From Acidicapsa acidisoli (GTDB lineage Bacteria > Acidobacteriota > Terriglobia > Terriglobales > Acidobacteriaceae), in the NCBI RefSeq assembly GCF_025685625.1, contig NZ_JAGSYI010000004.1:620001-684000 (forward strand): a stretch of 64,000 bases of DNA, read 5' to 3'. The first letter of the stretch is position 1, and every line of letters begins with the position of its first letter. Position numbers and translations under genes: made by a program. Below are positions 18,899-31,599 of the stretch, piece by piece. Under the pieces are notes generated by a model that did not search any database, was not told the origin of the DNA, and saw only the letters and a program-made list of their open reading frames with translations.

Positions 18899-19160
18899 GC
18901 GCGGCAGCTCAGCTTGATCGCAATATCGAACTTCGCAGCCGCACCCATGCACCCTGCCACGTAACCATTACCTAAACCATGTAAAAATTACACACAAATC
19001 GCCAGCCAGCTCCGCATAGCCAACCCCATAACCGCCATAGATTCAGCCAGATGCCGGAGCAGGCAACTTTGGCCGCAGAAGTGCCATCAATAACGGTGAA
19101 AGCAATGCATGAGCACTGCCGGATACCCGCGTAGAGCCCTTTAACCGAAAGGATTTCCCC

Positions 19161-19898
19161 ATGATGCAACGAATTGATGCTTTGAAGATCGCCGTGTTGG
19201 CCACCGCGATTGCAACTCTCTCAGGCTGCGCTACCAAGAATTACGTCCGCAATCAGACCGCGCCCATCATCGACCATACCAATGAACTGAGCGACAAAAC
19301 CGCCGCCAACAATCGCGCCATCCATGATACCGACGAGCGCGCTCAGGCCGGCATCACCAAAGCGCAGGGCGCTGCCGACTCCGCCACGCAAAACGCACAG
19401 GGTGCCCAAAAGGCTGCCGGAGACGCACAAAACGCCGCCAATGACGCCGTTCACCGCGCCGACTCGCTCGCCTCTGTCGTCGCAGGCCTCGACAACTATC
19501 AGGCCATCGGCAACGTCTCCGTCACCTTCGGCTTCGACAAGTCTAAGCTGACCGACGACGACAAGGCCCAACTCGACACCTTCGCCGCTACTCTTGCCAA
19601 CGCCAAGAGCTACATTGTTGAAGTCACCGGCGGCACCGACTCCACCGGCGACGCGGATTACAACTACGCGTTGAGCCAGCGCCGCGCCGACGCCGTTGTC
19701 CAGTATCTGGCCTCGAAGTATGCCATCCCGGCTCACCGCTTCTATCTGATCGGCATCGGCAAGGATAAGGAAGTCGCCGACAACAAGACCCGCGAAGGCC
19801 GCGCCAAGAATCGCCGCGTCGACATCCGTCTGCTCTCCAACCAGGGAGCACCCTCTACAGCAAACGCAGCCACACCCGCCACAGGTGGCGGTCTATAA
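19161..19898 (+). CDS. OmpA-family lipoprotein with coiled-coil linker, 245 aa
   Basis: A lipobox TLSGC places the lipidated Cys at residue 23. Residues 30-110 are Ala/Asn/Gln-rich helical repeats resembling Lpp-type coiled coils. The C-terminal OmpA domain (about residues 118-228) has VTFGFDKSKLTDDDKAQLD, then the peptidoglycan-binding stretch YNYALSQRRADAVVQYL and the closing AKNRRVDIRLL. It probably ties the outer membrane to peptidoglycan, like Pal. An AAAGGA Shine-Dalgarno precedes a double ATG. Confidence 0.88.
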   Translation: MMQRIDALKIAVLATAIATLSGCATKNYVRNQTAPIIDHTNELSDKTAANNRAIHDTDERAQAGITKAQGAADSATQNAQGAQKAAGDAQNAANDAVHRADSLASVVAGLDNYQAIGNVSVTFGFDKSKLTDDDKAQLDTFAATLANAKSYIVEVTGGTDSTGDADYNYALSQRRADAVVQYLASKYAIPAHRFYLIGIGKDKEVADNKTREGRAKNRRVDIRLLSNQGAPSTANAATPATGGGL

Positions 19899-20010
19899 AC
19901 GAATCACCCCTAAACGCAACAATTGCTGCATCTCGACGAGCAGGCCGGCAGGAGAACCGGTCTGCTCAATTTCTTTTGGGGCATGGCCGAGTCGCCTGCA
20001 GAAGCAAACT

Positions 20011-20631
20011 CTAGCCCTGACTCTGCCCCTTCACATGCTCCACGCGAACGTCCGTAGCTGTAAACAATGCAAAAAAGGGCGCGCCCGCCGCCGAAGCCTC
20101 AACCGTCGGTCGTCCATTCGCCTCCTGCCGCTCCACCAGGCACACTACCGCTGCAATCACCATCCCGGCATCCCGCGCCGCCTGAATCGCGTTGATCGTG
20201 GAGGCGCCCGTAGTGCAGACATCGTCCACAATCACTACACGAGCACCCTCCCGGCAAAATCCCTCAATCCGCCGCCCGGTCCCATGCGCTTTTTCCGCCT
20301 TGCGCACCAGAAATCCATGCAGCAGCGGAGAACCCGGCTTCTCAATCGCCCGCCACGCGCTCGCTGTCGCCACATTGCAGACAATCGGGTCCGCGCCCAT
20401 CGTCAGCCCGCCCACAGCCTCCGCCTCAATTCCTTTTTCTGCCAGCAGTTCCAGCACAGCATGCCCGGTCAGCCGCCCGCCCTCGGCATGGAGCGTTGTC
20501 GTGCGACAGTCAATGTAGTAATCGCTCGTTCCGCCTGAGGAGAGCGTAAATTGTCCCAGCCGAAAGCTGATCCGCGCCAGCAGCGAAAGCAATTGCTGCC
20601 GGTAAGAAAGAGAAGTCGTAAAAGTACCCAT
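20011..20631 (-). CDS. pyrE: Orotate phosphoribosyltransferase
   Basis: PyrE converts orotate and PRPP to OMP in pyrimidine synthesis. The 206-residue protein begins MGTFTTSLS at 20631; an upstream in-frame start at 20676 adds 15 unlike residues. The substrate-binding stretch TLSSGGTSDYYIDCR is near residues 29-43, and the PRPP motif VVIVDDVCTTGAST near 131-144. It is monocistronic and lies just past a strong terminator of the upstream gene, so it needs its own promoter in 20632-20681. Confidence 0.92.
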   Translation of the reverse strand: MGTFTTSLSYRQQLLSLLARISFRLGQFTLSSGGTSDYYIDCRTTTLHAEGGRLTGHAVLELLAEKGIEAEAVGGLTMGADPIVCNVATASAWRAIEKPGSPLLHGFLVRKAEKAHGTGRRIEGFCREGARVVIVDDVCTTGASTINAIQAARDAGMVIAAVVCLVERQEANGRPTVEASAAGAPFFALFTATDVRVEHVKGQSQG

Positions 20632-20681
20632 CGCTCCCAAGTCTAACAAGCGCCCGCAGGCGTCTCGTGCAAACACAAAAA

Positions 20682-20707
20682 GGCCGGCGGGAAACCATCC
20701 GCCGGCC
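20682..20707 (-). terminator. Rho-independent terminator
   Basis: On the minus strand, a perfect 9-bp GC stem (GGCCGGCGG and complement) with an 8-base loop is followed by TTTTTGTGTTT. It directly follows the gene at 20725-21621 and insulates it from pyrE. Confidence 0.85.
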
Positions 20708-20724
20708 CGAGTTTCACCCTCAAT

Positions 20725-21621
20725 TTATTGGTTTGTGGCAGGCATAAGATTCATCGGCTCAGTCAAAGTAAACAGCAGAACCGCGCCCGGCTCCAGCCTC
20801 GCCTGCGGATGGTCCACCATCAGGTGGGTCGTCACCACCCCAGCGCCAATCAGGCTGCCCGTAAGCGCGCCCACCGGACCGCCTAGCACAGCGCCCGTTA
20901 CAGCGCCTGCGCCAACCACTGAGCCATACTCGATCCCGTCTTTCTTCGCCCTCGATCCAGGATTGATCGTTCCCTCCGATCCAACCCGCGCCTTCGATCC
21001 AGGAGCGCCCGTTGTCTCGGCATGAAGCTGGAACCGCGATCCATCCGGCAGAATCACAGCTTCGGGCCTAAGCCGGAAGCTCCCATGGCCGCCAAAATGT
21101 CCGCTCGTCACCGCGCTCACCCGGCCCTCGATCCCCGATCCCGCCGGAATCAGCACCTTGCCATCCTGCAGCACATCCGAAGCCACCTGCCCGTGAAACG
21201 GCTCGCCCTTCTCGGTCTCCGTCGACGAAATCCCCTCTGTCAGCCGCACCCGGATCGTCACACCCGACAGCAACTCGCCCGGCCGCGCCCGGAGAGGATG
21301 CACAATATCTCCATCCGGATCAGACACTTCCGGCCGCGTCACCAAGGCCTGCTGGCCCGCATCAGGCGCGACATAGCTGGAATCCGGCCCCGGAGAACTC
21401 GGCTGCACTGGCTGCGAATCAGGCTGCGCCACCACTCCGGCCTGCGGCTTGGCAATCAGCGGCGCTGGCGGAACCTCCTGCGAAGCCACAATCGGATCAT
21501 TCGGCGGCTGTGAAACCCCTTGGTAAGCGCTCGACTGGCCGGTCTGTTGCGCTATCGCCGCGCTCGCGACACTCAAAGCCGCGGAAGCCATCATCAAAGC
21601 TGCAAAATTTTGCCGACGCAT
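20725..21621 (-). CDS. Secreted protein with VirB10/TrbI-like domain and glycine zipper, 298 aa
   Basis: The ATG at 21621 is preceded by GGAGGATT, a strong Shine-Dalgarno, so the longer frame to 21678 is rejected. A signal peptide ends near AAIAQQ. A Pro/Gln-rich linker (residues 25-110) follows. The conserved block then reads GVTIRVRLTEGISSTET, VLIPAGSGIEGRVS, and a Gly-rich zipper (VVGAGAVTGAVLGGPVGALTG, about residues 240-260). It resembles periplasmic VirB10/TrbI C-terminal domains but lacks their membrane anchor and neighbours, so it is not evidence of a secretion system. Function unknown. Confidence 0.75.
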   Translation of the reverse strand: MRRQNFAALMMASAALSVASAAIAQQTGQSSAYQGVSQPPNDPIVASQEVPPAPLIAKPQAGVVAQPDSQPVQPSSPGPDSSYVAPDAGQQALVTRPEVSDPDGDIVHPLRARPGELLSGVTIRVRLTEGISSTETEKGEPFHGQVASDVLQDGKVLIPAGSGIEGRVSAVTSGHFGGHGSFRLRPEAVILPDGSRFQLHAETTGAPGSKARVGSEGTINPGSRAKKDGIEYGSVVGAGAVTGAVLGGPVGALTGSLIGAGVVTTHLMVDHPQARLEPGAVLLFTLTEPMNLMPATNQ

Positions 21622-23369
<1,748 letters not shown>

Positions 23370-23393
23370 CTTTGAGACGAAGAATGCGGGTGC

Positions 23394-23442
23394 CCCAGGT
23401 CTCGATTCTGAGACCTGGGTTCCTCGAACCCACAAATGTGGG
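23394..23442. repeat. GGGTGCCCCA-type hairpin repeat, copy 2, plus adjoining small hairpin
   Basis: A perfect 10-bp stem (CCCAGGTCTC and complement), 6-base loop, preceded by GGGTGC. It differs from the copy at 12585 by a compensated pair in the stem. Nine bases on is a second hairpin (CCCACA/TGTGGG). It lies about 25 bases after the eno stop codon and could act in termination or mRNA 3' end stability. Confidence 0.7.
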
Positions 23443-23475
23443 GTAACAGAATCCTTCGACCTCAACCAAGGAATT

Positions 23476-23563
23476 GTCATCCGGAGCGCAGCGAAGGATC
23501 TGCTTCTGCCTTTGCAGTTGACTTTGCTTTTCTATCTGTCATTCCCGAAGGGAATCTGCTTTT
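23476..23563. repeat. Two GTCAT...GGATCTGC/GAATCTGC intergenic repeat units
   Basis: Units at 23476-23505 (GTCATCCGGAGCGCAGCGAAG... form) and 23538-23563 (GTCATTCCCGAAGGGAATCTG form) repeat the elements seen at 9073-9130 and 25311-25342. They occupy the eno-gpmI gap. Confidence 0.65.
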
Positions 23564-23669
23564 CCCATATGCCATCAACCACGCATCCTATCGGACTCCG
23601 CCGATCCGCTAACTCGCCAAAGCGCAAAGCGCGCTAACTTGCTAACTTGCCGCCTTCAAAGGAACTGCC

Positions 23670-25283
23670 GTGTCCACTTACAAGCACCCGCTAGTCCTCA
23701 CCATCCTAGACGGATGGGGTTACAGCCCAAAGACCGAAGCCAACGCCATCGCCCTGGCCCGCAAACCCACCTACGACAAGCTCCTCGCGGAATACCCCAA
23801 CACCCTCATCCGCGCAGCCGAGCACTTCGTCGGCCTCCCCGACGGCCAGATGGGCAACAGCGAAGTAGGCCACCTGAACCTCGGCGCCGGGCGCATCGTG
23901 CAAATGGACATCACCCGCATCGACGGGATGATCGCAAACGACGAATTCACCAACTTTCCGGCCATTGCGAAAGCCATGCACCGCGCCCGCGAAAACGACC
24001 GCGCCCTGCACCTCATCGGTCTGCTCTCAGACGGCGGCGTCCACGCCCACCAGGAGCATCTCTACGCCCTCCTGCGCGCCGCCAAGGCCCACGGCGTCAC
24101 CCGCGTCTTCGTCCATGCCTTCCTCGACGGCCGCGACACCCTGCCCACCAGCGGCGCAGGCTACATCGAAAAGCTCCTACATAAGATGGCGGAATACGGC
24201 ATCGGCAAACTCGCCAGCGTAAGCGGCCGCTACTACGCCATGGACCGGGACCGCAAGTGGGACCGAGAGCGCAAAGCCTTCAGCGCCATGTGCCTCGGCA
24301 AAGCCGAAGGTGGAGCCACCACCGACGCCGTCGCCCTCATCAGAGACCGTTACAACAACGGCATCACCGACGAGTTCACCATCCCCTTCGTTGTAACTGA
24401 CGCCGCAGGCAAACCCAACGGCCTCATCCGCGACGAAGACGTCGTGATCAATTTCAACTACCGCGCCGACCGCGCCCGCCAGATCACCCGCGTCCTCACT
24501 CGCGAAAGCGGCCTCAACCAGGCCGGCGGCCGCAATCTCGACGCCTGGGAATCCCTCGACGAAACCATCCCCCGCAGCGAGATTCCAAAGAAGCTCTACT
24601 ACCTCTGCATGACCCAGTACGACAAGAATTTTTCCTTGCCCATGGTCATCCTCCCACAGTCGATGGATAACATCCTCGCCAACATCCTCGGCGCAGCCCA
24701 GTTACGCAACCTGCGCGTAGCCGAGACGGAGAAGTACGCCCACGTAACTTACTTCTTCAACGGCGGCGTAGAAACCCCATTCCCCGGCGAAGATAGAACA
24801 CTCATCCAGTCCAAGAAAGTAGCAACTTACGATCTCGCCCCTGAAATGTCTGCCGAAGGCATTGGCGACACCATCGTCAGTGCCATCCACGACACAGCCT
24901 TCGACCTGATCATCGCCAACTTCGCCAACGCCGACATGGTAGGCCACAGCGGCCAATTGGAACCGACCATCAAAGCCGTAGAATACGTAGACGCCCAATT
25001 AGCCCGCATCTACAAAGCCCTGCGCGAAAAAGGTGGAAGCTGGCTGATCACCGCCGACCACGGCAACGCCGAACAGATGATCGACCCCGCCACCGGCGGC
25101 CCACACACCGCCCACACCACCAACCCTGTCCCGTTAATCTACGTAGGCGAAGAAGCCAACAAATACACCCTCCGCCCAGACGGCAGCCTGCGCGACATCA
25201 GCCCAACACTGATCAACCTCCTAAACCTGCACCTGCCCAAAGAAATGACCGGCCACGACCTCCGCATCCCAATTACCAAGTAA
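23670..25283 (+). CDS. gpmI: 2,3-bisphosphoglycerate-independent phosphoglycerate mutase
   Basis: GpmI interconverts 3- and 2-phosphoglycerate with two Mn ions. The start is GTG at 23670 with an AAAGGA Shine-Dalgarno. At 537 aa it is slightly longer than the usual 510 or so. Alkaline-phosphatase-fold metal ligands are visible: D14 in LTILDGWG, and the phosphoserine S64 in [12 protein letters not shown]. Further on are [35 protein letters not shown] and [11 protein letters not shown]. It pairs with eno upstream in lower glycolysis. A GTCAT-type repeat follows the stop. Confidence 0.95.
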   Translation: MSTYKHPLVLTILDGWGYSPKTEANAIALARKPTYDKLLAEYPNTLIRAAEHFVGLPDGQMGNSEVGHLNLGAGRIVQMDITRIDGMIANDEFTNFPAIAKAMHRARENDRALHLIGLLSDGGVHAHQEHLYALLRAAKAHGVTRVFVHAFLDGRDTLPTSGAGYIEKLLHKMAEYGIGKLASVSGRYYAMDRDRKWDRERKAFSAMCLGKAEGGATTDAVALIRDRYNNGITDEFTIPFVVTDAAGKPNGLIRDEDVVINFNYRADRARQITRVLTRESGLNQAGGRNLDAWESLDETIPRSEIPKKLYYLCMTQYDKNFSLPMVILPQSMDNILANILGAAQLRNLRVAETEKYAHVTYFFNGGVETPFPGEDRTLIQSKKVATYDLAPEMSAEGIGDTIVSAIHDTAFDLIIANFANADMVGHSGQLEPTIKAVEYVDAQLARIYKALREKGGSWLITADHGNAEQMIDPATGGPHTAHTTNPVPLIYVGEEANKYTLRPDGSLRDISPTLINLLNLHLPKEMTGHDLRIPITK

Positions 25284-25310
25284 CGCTCTTGTCATTCAGT
25301 TAAAAGATTT

Positions 25311-25342
25311 GTCACCCGGAGCGCAGCGAAGGATCTGCTTTT
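25311..25342. repeat. GTCAC...GGATCTGCTTTT intergenic repeat unit
   Basis: This single unit is nearly identical over 25 bases to the unit at 23476-23505 (CCGGAGCGCAGCGAAGGATC shared). It begins 28 bases after the gpmI stop codon. Confidence 0.65.
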
Positions 25343-25368
25343 CGTCTTCCTACATGTAACTGCAGTCT

Positions 25369-25410
25369 GGGTGCCTCATCCCTGACGCGCACTCTGCGGC
25401 AAGGGTGGGA
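25369..25410. repeat. GGGTGCCTCA-type imperfect hairpin repeat, copy 3
   Basis: It starts GGGTGCCTCATCCCTGACGC and ends GCGGCAAGGGTGGG, forming an imperfect stem around CACTCT. The shared GGGTGCC(C/T)CA leader links it to the hairpins at 12585 and 23394, though its stem sequence is different. Confidence 0.5.
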
Positions 25411-26080
25411 TAGAGCAGATGCCATTCATCAAGCTATCCGACCCACCTCAGCGTGCCCCATAATTCCACCCATGGAAAGAAAGCCCGCGCCAAAACCGTC
25501 AAATTCCAAGCCACAACCAACCGGCAGACGGCGGGAGAACCTACGTTCTATTCCCCCACAACACCCAGCAGGAGTTCGCAACCAAGGCAAAGTCCCATCA
25601 AAGCGATCATCGCCGACGTCCCCTGCACTGGCTCCCTCATCCGACTACTTGACGCCAGTCTTTCTCAAATCAATCGCCCCGCTGGACCCCGTCGTTGTCC
25701 TTCCGAAGCTAAGTCAAATTGACTTGCGATTGCAACAAAATCTTTGGGACGGCGGATTCACGCCTGCCGTCTCCCGAGACCGCATCGCCTCATCGTTACC
25801 ACCTGCAGCAACACTGGGCAGATACCACGATGTGCAAGATTATCAGAACAAGGTAGGGTCGAATGGAAAGATGCTCGACTGGATGCACACTGCGCTTACC
25901 TCGGATTCGGTCCGCCACGAGAAGTCTGCATTCTGATTGGGAACATGTATGGCATCTTCAGGCGTATCATCTGGCGTGTAATATTTTAGTTTTGTTGAAT
26001 TCAGCCCTGCTCAGAAAATCCTCGACCGGACGCCAAATAGAATGGTTGAGAATCCTTCAGCGCGTCGGCTGAATCTTTGA

Positions 26081-27433
<1,353 letters not shown>

Positions 27434-27488
27434 GCCACCTCTCTTTTTGCTGCAGGCCGCGTGTCGGCTTGCCAACTCAAGTAGCGCG

Positions 27489-27555
27489 TGATAATGAACG
27501 TTATCATGCCTTATGGGTAAGGCGTCACCTACTCGATCCTTGTGGCGTCTTACCC
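27489..27555. repeat. Pair of hairpins between argG and the Lrp-type gene
   Basis: A 6-bp stem (TGATAA/TTATCA, 27489-27506) is followed by a 14-bp stem with two wobble pairs (27515-27528 with 27542-27555). They sit between convergent genes and may serve as terminators, though no long T-run follows. Confidence 0.5.
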
Positions 27556-27636
27556 GGTCCCTGCCCGCTCGTCCTTGCGCGCCGGAATTTGGAATTTAGA
27601 CTTACAAAGCTCGTGCCCGCACTGCTGACGCAACTT

Positions 27637-28137
27637 TCAAAGATACTTTGCGAAGCTTTCGATATGGCGTGCACCATACTCCCTGCGTTCTACGGGCGAT
27701 GACAAGATTGTCGAGGTGGAAGTTGCTCCCAGTGCGGAGAGCCGGTCAATCAATACTTCCAAGTGACGGATTGACACAACGTGCGCTTCAAACACAAAGG
27801 ATTCCGATCCGGTGATGCGATGGCACCGGCTGATCTCGACAAGTTCCTGAATTGCCGTCACTGTGCGACGGATCTGCAGATCGCCACCGGGAATTGTGAG
27901 CCGCATCCAGATGTGAATCGGCACACCCAACGTCGCCAGGTTCAACGAAGCATGGTAGCCGGTGATCACCCCCGCATCCTCCAGGCGATGCACTCGTTCC
28001 GCCACCGCCGGCGTGGATAATCCAACCTTTCTGCCCAATTCGGCAAACGAAAGACGAGCGTTATTTTGCAGACATTCAATGAGCTTCCATGCAATAGCAT
28101 CCAGCTCAACTCGATTAGGAACGATCTTGTGGGTCAT
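27637..28137 (-). CDS. Lrp/AsnC-family transcriptional regulator, 166 aa
   Basis: The N-terminal winged helix-turn-helix is clear (LDAIAWKLIECLQNNARLSF, then AELGRKVGLSTPAVAERVHRLEDAGVI), followed by a RAM ligand-binding domain (about residues 75-160). The ATG at 28137 has AAGG ten bases upstream and is preferred over the GTG at 28146. It is transcribed away from the hpd cluster, sharing a promoter region with it. Lrp-type regulators commonly sense amino acids, so control of the Phe/Tyr catabolic genes by an aromatic amino acid is a reasonable inference, not shown here. Confidence 0.88.
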   Translation of the reverse strand: MTHKIVPNRVELDAIAWKLIECLQNNARLSFAELGRKVGLSTPAVAERVHRLEDAGVITGYHASLNLATLGVPIHIWMRLTIPGGDLQIRRTVTAIQELVEISRCHRITGSESFVFEAHVVSIRHLEVLIDRLSALGATSTSTILSSPVERREYGARHIESFAKYL

Positions 28138-28146
28138 ATTGAACAC

Positions 28147-28156
28147 GCCTTAAGGC
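28147..28156. promoter_or_regulatory. Palindrome GCCTTAAGGC overlapping the regulator's ribosome-binding site
   Basis: A perfect 10-bp palindrome lies directly before the Lrp-type gene start, in the 170-base divergent region shared with hpd. A half-site-like TGCCTAAT is at 28169-28176. It could be an operator for autoregulation and control of hpd; inference only. Confidence 0.35.
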
Positions 28157-28308
28157 AATTGATCCATTATGCCTAATATTCTTAACCTCGAGTGAATTTT
28201 TTCTTACCGATCGCCATTCCCAGCTTCATCGCACAAGCCTATTCTTTTGTCTAGCCGTGAGTGCTTAGTTTCATCGGTTTTCCAGTGCTCATGGCGAAGG
28301 AGGTTCCA

Positions 28309-29469
28309 ATGAACGCGAGCTTACGTTCCATCTCATCTGCAACCGCTGCGAATGCCGTACTGGAATCTCCTGCCTCCGGACCGGATTTCCTTCCATTGCG
28401 GGGGACGGACCATGTCGAATTCTACGTGGGCAATGCCCGCCAGGCAGCGCATTTCTACCGCAGTGCGTTTGGCATGTCCCTGGTCGCGTATGCCGGACCG
28501 GAGACCGGGCAGCGCGATCGCGCCTCCTATGTTGTTCAACAGGGCAAGATTCGTTTTGTGCTGACCACACCTTTGAAGAGCAGCGGGCCTATTGCGGAAC
28601 ACATCCAGCGGCATGGCGATGGAGTGCGCGTCATCGCGCTCTTAGTCGACGATGCATCGCGCGCCTGGCGCGAAACAACAAGTCGCGGAGCGACCAGCTT
28701 TGCCGAACCCCATGTCATTTCCGACGAACACGGGCGCGTTGTGCTATCCAGTATTTGCACGTATGGGGACACGATTCATACTTTTGTCGAGCGCGACGAC
28801 TACCAAGGCACATTCCTTCCCAGATATCGCGCGATCGAAGGCGATCCACTTGCGCACTCGACCGGTCTGCTCCACATCGATCACATGGTGGGCAACGTCG
28901 GTTGGCATGAAATGGACACGTGGGTCGATTTCTACTCGCGTGTGATGGGATTCCGTCTCTACCAGCACTTTGACGACGAAGACATCTCCACGGAGTATTC
29001 ATCGCTCATGTCAAAGGTGATGGCCAATGGCAACGGCTACGTAAAATTCCCCATCAATGAGCCTGCGGAAGGGAAACGCAAATCGCAAATCGAAGAGTAT
29101 CTCGATTTCTACGCAGGGCCTGGAGTCCAACATATCGCATTAGCGACAGGCGACATCCTGCATACGGTGAAGAGTCTGCACGCGCAAGGGATCGACTTCC
29201 TCCATGTCCCTCACACGTATTACAGCGAATTGCAGGGGCGTGTTGGCGTTATTGATGAGCCAATCGCCGAGTTAGAGGAACTCGGTATTCTCGTCGATCG
29301 AGACCACGAAGGTTACATGCTTCAGATCTTCACGCGACCTGTCGAGGATCGACCAACACTTTTTTTCGAAATCATCCAGCGCAAAGGAAGCCGCAGCTTT
29401 GGCAAAGGTAATTTCAAAGCACTATTTGAAGCCATCGAACGCGAGCAGCAGGAGCGCGGCAACCTTTAA
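28309..29469 (+). CDS. hpd: 4-hydroxyphenylpyruvate dioxygenase
   Basis: HPPD turns 4-hydroxyphenylpyruvate into homogentisate, the second step of tyrosine degradation. The ATG at 28309 follows a strong GGAGG and gives 386 aa; the frame is open upstream to 28261 without support. Two vicinal-oxygen-chelate domains are present. The iron ligands are H192 (HIDHMVGNV), H275 (GPGVQHIALAT) and E354 (LFFEIIQRKG). It is the first gene of the hpd-phhA-hmgA-unknown-fahA cluster. Confidence 0.95.
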   Translation: MNASLRSISSATAANAVLESPASGPDFLPLRGTDHVEFYVGNARQAAHFYRSAFGMSLVAYAGPETGQRDRASYVVQQGKIRFVLTTPLKSSGPIAEHIQRHGDGVRVIALLVDDASRAWRETTSRGATSFAEPHVISDEHGRVVLSSICTYGDTIHTFVERDDYQGTFLPRYRAIEGDPLAHSTGLLHIDHMVGNVGWHEMDTWVDFYSRVMGFRLYQHFDDEDISTEYSSLMSKVMANGNGYVKFPINEPAEGKRKSQIEEYLDFYAGPGVQHIALATGDILHTVKSLHAQGIDFLHVPHTYYSELQGRVGVIDEPIAELEELGILVDRDHEGYMLQIFTRPVEDRPTLFFEIIQRKGSRSFGKGNFKALFEAIEREQQERGNL

Positions 29470-29485
29470 TTCAGGGAGATCAATC

Positions 29486-30238
29486 GTGTATTCTGCAACG
29501 CTATCGACCGCGGCGCCATTCATTATCCAGCAGGATTACCCGGCTTACACCGATGAGCAGCACAGCGTGTGGGCTGAGCTTGTGGGCCGCAGGTTGCCTG
29601 AATTGGAGAAGCATGCGGCCAGTGAGTATCTTGAGGGATATGAGGTCATCGGCCTGCAACGAGATCGCCTGCCCAATCTGACATCGATCAGCGCGCGCCT
29701 CGCTCCAAGAACGGGCTGGACATCCACGCCCGTCAGCGGGTTCCTGCCAGCACCCGCTTTTTTCGAGATGCTTGCTTCGCGCCTTTTCCCGACTACAACC
29801 TGGTTGCGCAAAAGGGACGCTCTCGACTACACACCGGAGCCCGACATCTTTCACGATGTTTTCGGCCATGTGCCGATGCATGCGCACCCGGTGTTTGCCG
29901 ATTTTCTTGCGCACTACGGCCGGGTTTGCGCACACGTCGAGAGCGCTGATGTTCTCGAGAAACTTGGCCGCCTGTTTTGGTACACGGTCGAATTCGGGTT
30001 GATTCGCGAACGCGGCGAAATCAAGGTCTATGGAAGCGGCCTCATCAGTTCGCATGGGGAATGCCGCAATGTAACGGAAGGTCATTGTGCAGTTCATGAT
30101 TTCTCATTGCGTGAAGTCCTCGACACTCCGGTAAAGGTGGATGAGTTGCACAAGTTGCTGTTTGCTGTGAGTAGTTTCGACCAGATCTACGAAGCAATGC
30201 GCGAAGCCGAACGACTCGCTCTAGATGGAGAGTTATGA
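29486..30238 (+). CDS. phhA: Phenylalanine 4-monooxygenase
   Basis: PhhA hydroxylates phenylalanine to tyrosine using tetrahydropterin and non-haem iron. The GTG at 29486 (with GGGAGA upstream) gives 250 aa, typical of bacterial PhhA. The ATG 87 bases earlier lies inside hpd and is rejected. The iron-binding HDVFGH motif supplies H123 and H128, and E169 lies in [20 protein letters not shown] is also typical. The gene follows hpd by 16 bases and overlaps hmgA by four. No pterin carbinolamine dehydratase is linked. Confidence 0.93.
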   Translation: MYSATLSTAAPFIIQQDYPAYTDEQHSVWAELVGRRLPELEKHAASEYLEGYEVIGLQRDRLPNLTSISARLAPRTGWTSTPVSGFLPAPAFFEMLASRLFPTTTWLRKRDALDYTPEPDIFHDVFGHVPMHAHPVFADFLAHYGRVCAHVESADVLEKLGRLFWYTVEFGLIRERGEIKVYGSGLISSHGECRNVTEGHCAVHDFSLREVLDTPVKVDELHKLLFAVSSFDQIYEAMREAERLALDGEL

Positions 30239-31599
30239 AGACGGAATCCATTTCAGTCGATGTTCAATATCAATCGGGTTTTGGAAACGAATTCGCGACT
30301 GAGGCTGTTCCCGGAGCGCTACCGGTTGGCCAAAATGCGCCTCAACAGCACCCGCTTGGTTTGTACACTGAGCAGTTCAGTGGCACACCGTTTACTTCGC
30401 CACGCGCTACTAATCGCCGCACTTGGACCTATCGCATCCGTCCATCCGTTACACACCGCCCTTACGAAGAGATTGATTCACGGTTGATTCGGAGTGGTCC
30501 GTTTACGGAGGTTCCAACGACACCGAATCAACTTCGCTGGGACCCGCTGCCTATACCCAAAGAAAAGACGGACTTTGTCGATGGAATCGTCACGCTGGGC
30601 GGAAATGGCGATCCTGCAATGCAAGTGGGTGTAGCGATCCATCTCTACGCGTTCAATACATCCATGAAGGATCGGTTTTTTTACAGCGCGGATGGAGAGC
30701 TGCTGATCGTACCTCAGTTGGGGAGACTGCGTTTTCATACGGAACTGGGAATTCTGGATGTCGCGCCAGGCGAGATTTGCGTTATCCCGCGCGGTGTGTT
30801 GTTTCGCGTAGAGCAACACGACGACGAGTCTTCGCGCGGTTATATTTGCGAAAATTATGGATTGTCGTTTCGGCTTCCCGAACTAGGCGCGATCGGCGCC
30901 AACGGATTGGCCAATGCACGTGACTTCGAGATTCCGGTCGCAGCCTTCGAAGACCGCGAAGGCGAGTTTCGTATCACAGCAAAATTCATGGGAAGGCTGT
31001 GGTCTGCAAGCATCGATCATTCCCCGCTGAATGTTGTCGCGTGGCACGGAAACTATGCGCCTTACAAATATGACCTTGCCCGCTTCAACTGCATCAACAC
31101 AGTCTCCTTCGATCATCCCGACCCCTCGATCTATACCGTTTTGAGCGCTCCATCGGCCATCCCAGGCACGGCCAACTGCGATTTCGCGATATTTCCCCCG
31201 CGCTGGATGGTTGCTGAGCACACCTTCAGGCCGCCGTGGTTCCATCGCAATCTGATGAATGAATTCATGGGACTGGTATTCGGTGCGTATGACGGAAAGG
31301 CAGAAGGCTTTGTGGCCGGCGGCGCAAGTCTACACAATTGCATGGCGGGGCATGGTCCTGACGCGGAGACATATGCACGCGCCAGCAACGCGGAACTGAA
31401 GCCACAATACCTGGAGAATACGCTGGCCTTCATGTTTGAGACTCAGCTTGTGGTGCGGCCCACCGAGTTTGCCATGAAGACAAAGATTCTGCAGCACGAA
31501 TACTTTGAATGCTGGCAGGGGCTGAAAAAGTATTTTGCGGCAAGCAATGGCGTAAACCCACCCGCGAACCGGAAACCAGCGCACTCAACTCCAAAATGA
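30235..31599 (+). CDS. hmgA: Homogentisate 1,2-dioxygenase
   Basis: HmgA opens the homogentisate ring to maleylacetoacetate. The 454-residue protein begins with the family block [19 protein letters not shown], and keeps the cupin iron region near [19 protein letters not shown] and [12 protein letters not shown], plus [17 protein letters not shown]. Its ATG overlaps the phhA stop as ATGA, and its own stop overlaps the next ATG the same way, so the proteins are probably translationally coupled. The last 20 or so residues are poorly conserved. Confidence 0.95.
   Translation: MKTESISVDVQYQSGFGNEFATEAVPGALPVGQNAPQQHPLGLYTEQFSGTPFTSPRATNRRTWTYRIRPSVTHRPYEEIDSRLIRSGPFTEVPTTPNQLRWDPLPIPKEKTDFVDGIVTLGGNGDPAMQVGVAIHLYAFNTSMKDRFFYSADGELLIVPQLGRLRFHTELGILDVAPGEICVIPRGVLFRVEQHDDESSRGYICENYGLSFRLPELGAIGANGLANARDFEIPVAAFEDREGEFRITAKFMGRLWSASIDHSPLNVVAWHGNYAPYKYDLARFNCINTVSFDHPDPSIYTVLSAPSAIPGTANCDFAIFPPRWMVAEHTFRPPWFHRNLMNEFMGLVFGAYDGKAEGFVAGGASLHNCMAGHGPDAETYARASNAELKPQYLENTLAFMFETQLVVRPTEFAMKTKILQHEYFECWQGLKKYFAASNGVNPPANRKPAHSTPK

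Noticed and set aside
17246-21621. Type IV secretion or conjugation genes suggested by two VirB10/TrbI-like tails
   Set aside because: Both proteins lack the membrane anchor and no other vir/tra gene is present; they are stand-alone secreted proteins.
25600-25850. Possible remnant of an rRNA cytosine methyltransferase (IIADVPCTGS in one frame, VTTCSNTG in another)
   Set aside because: The matches are very short, in different frames and the spacing is poor. Chance cannot be excluded.
25472-25936. 154-codon plus-strand frame between gpmI and argG
   Set aside because: Pro/Arg/Ser-rich start, no family resemblance and no clear ribosome-binding site. Looks like chance or old decay.
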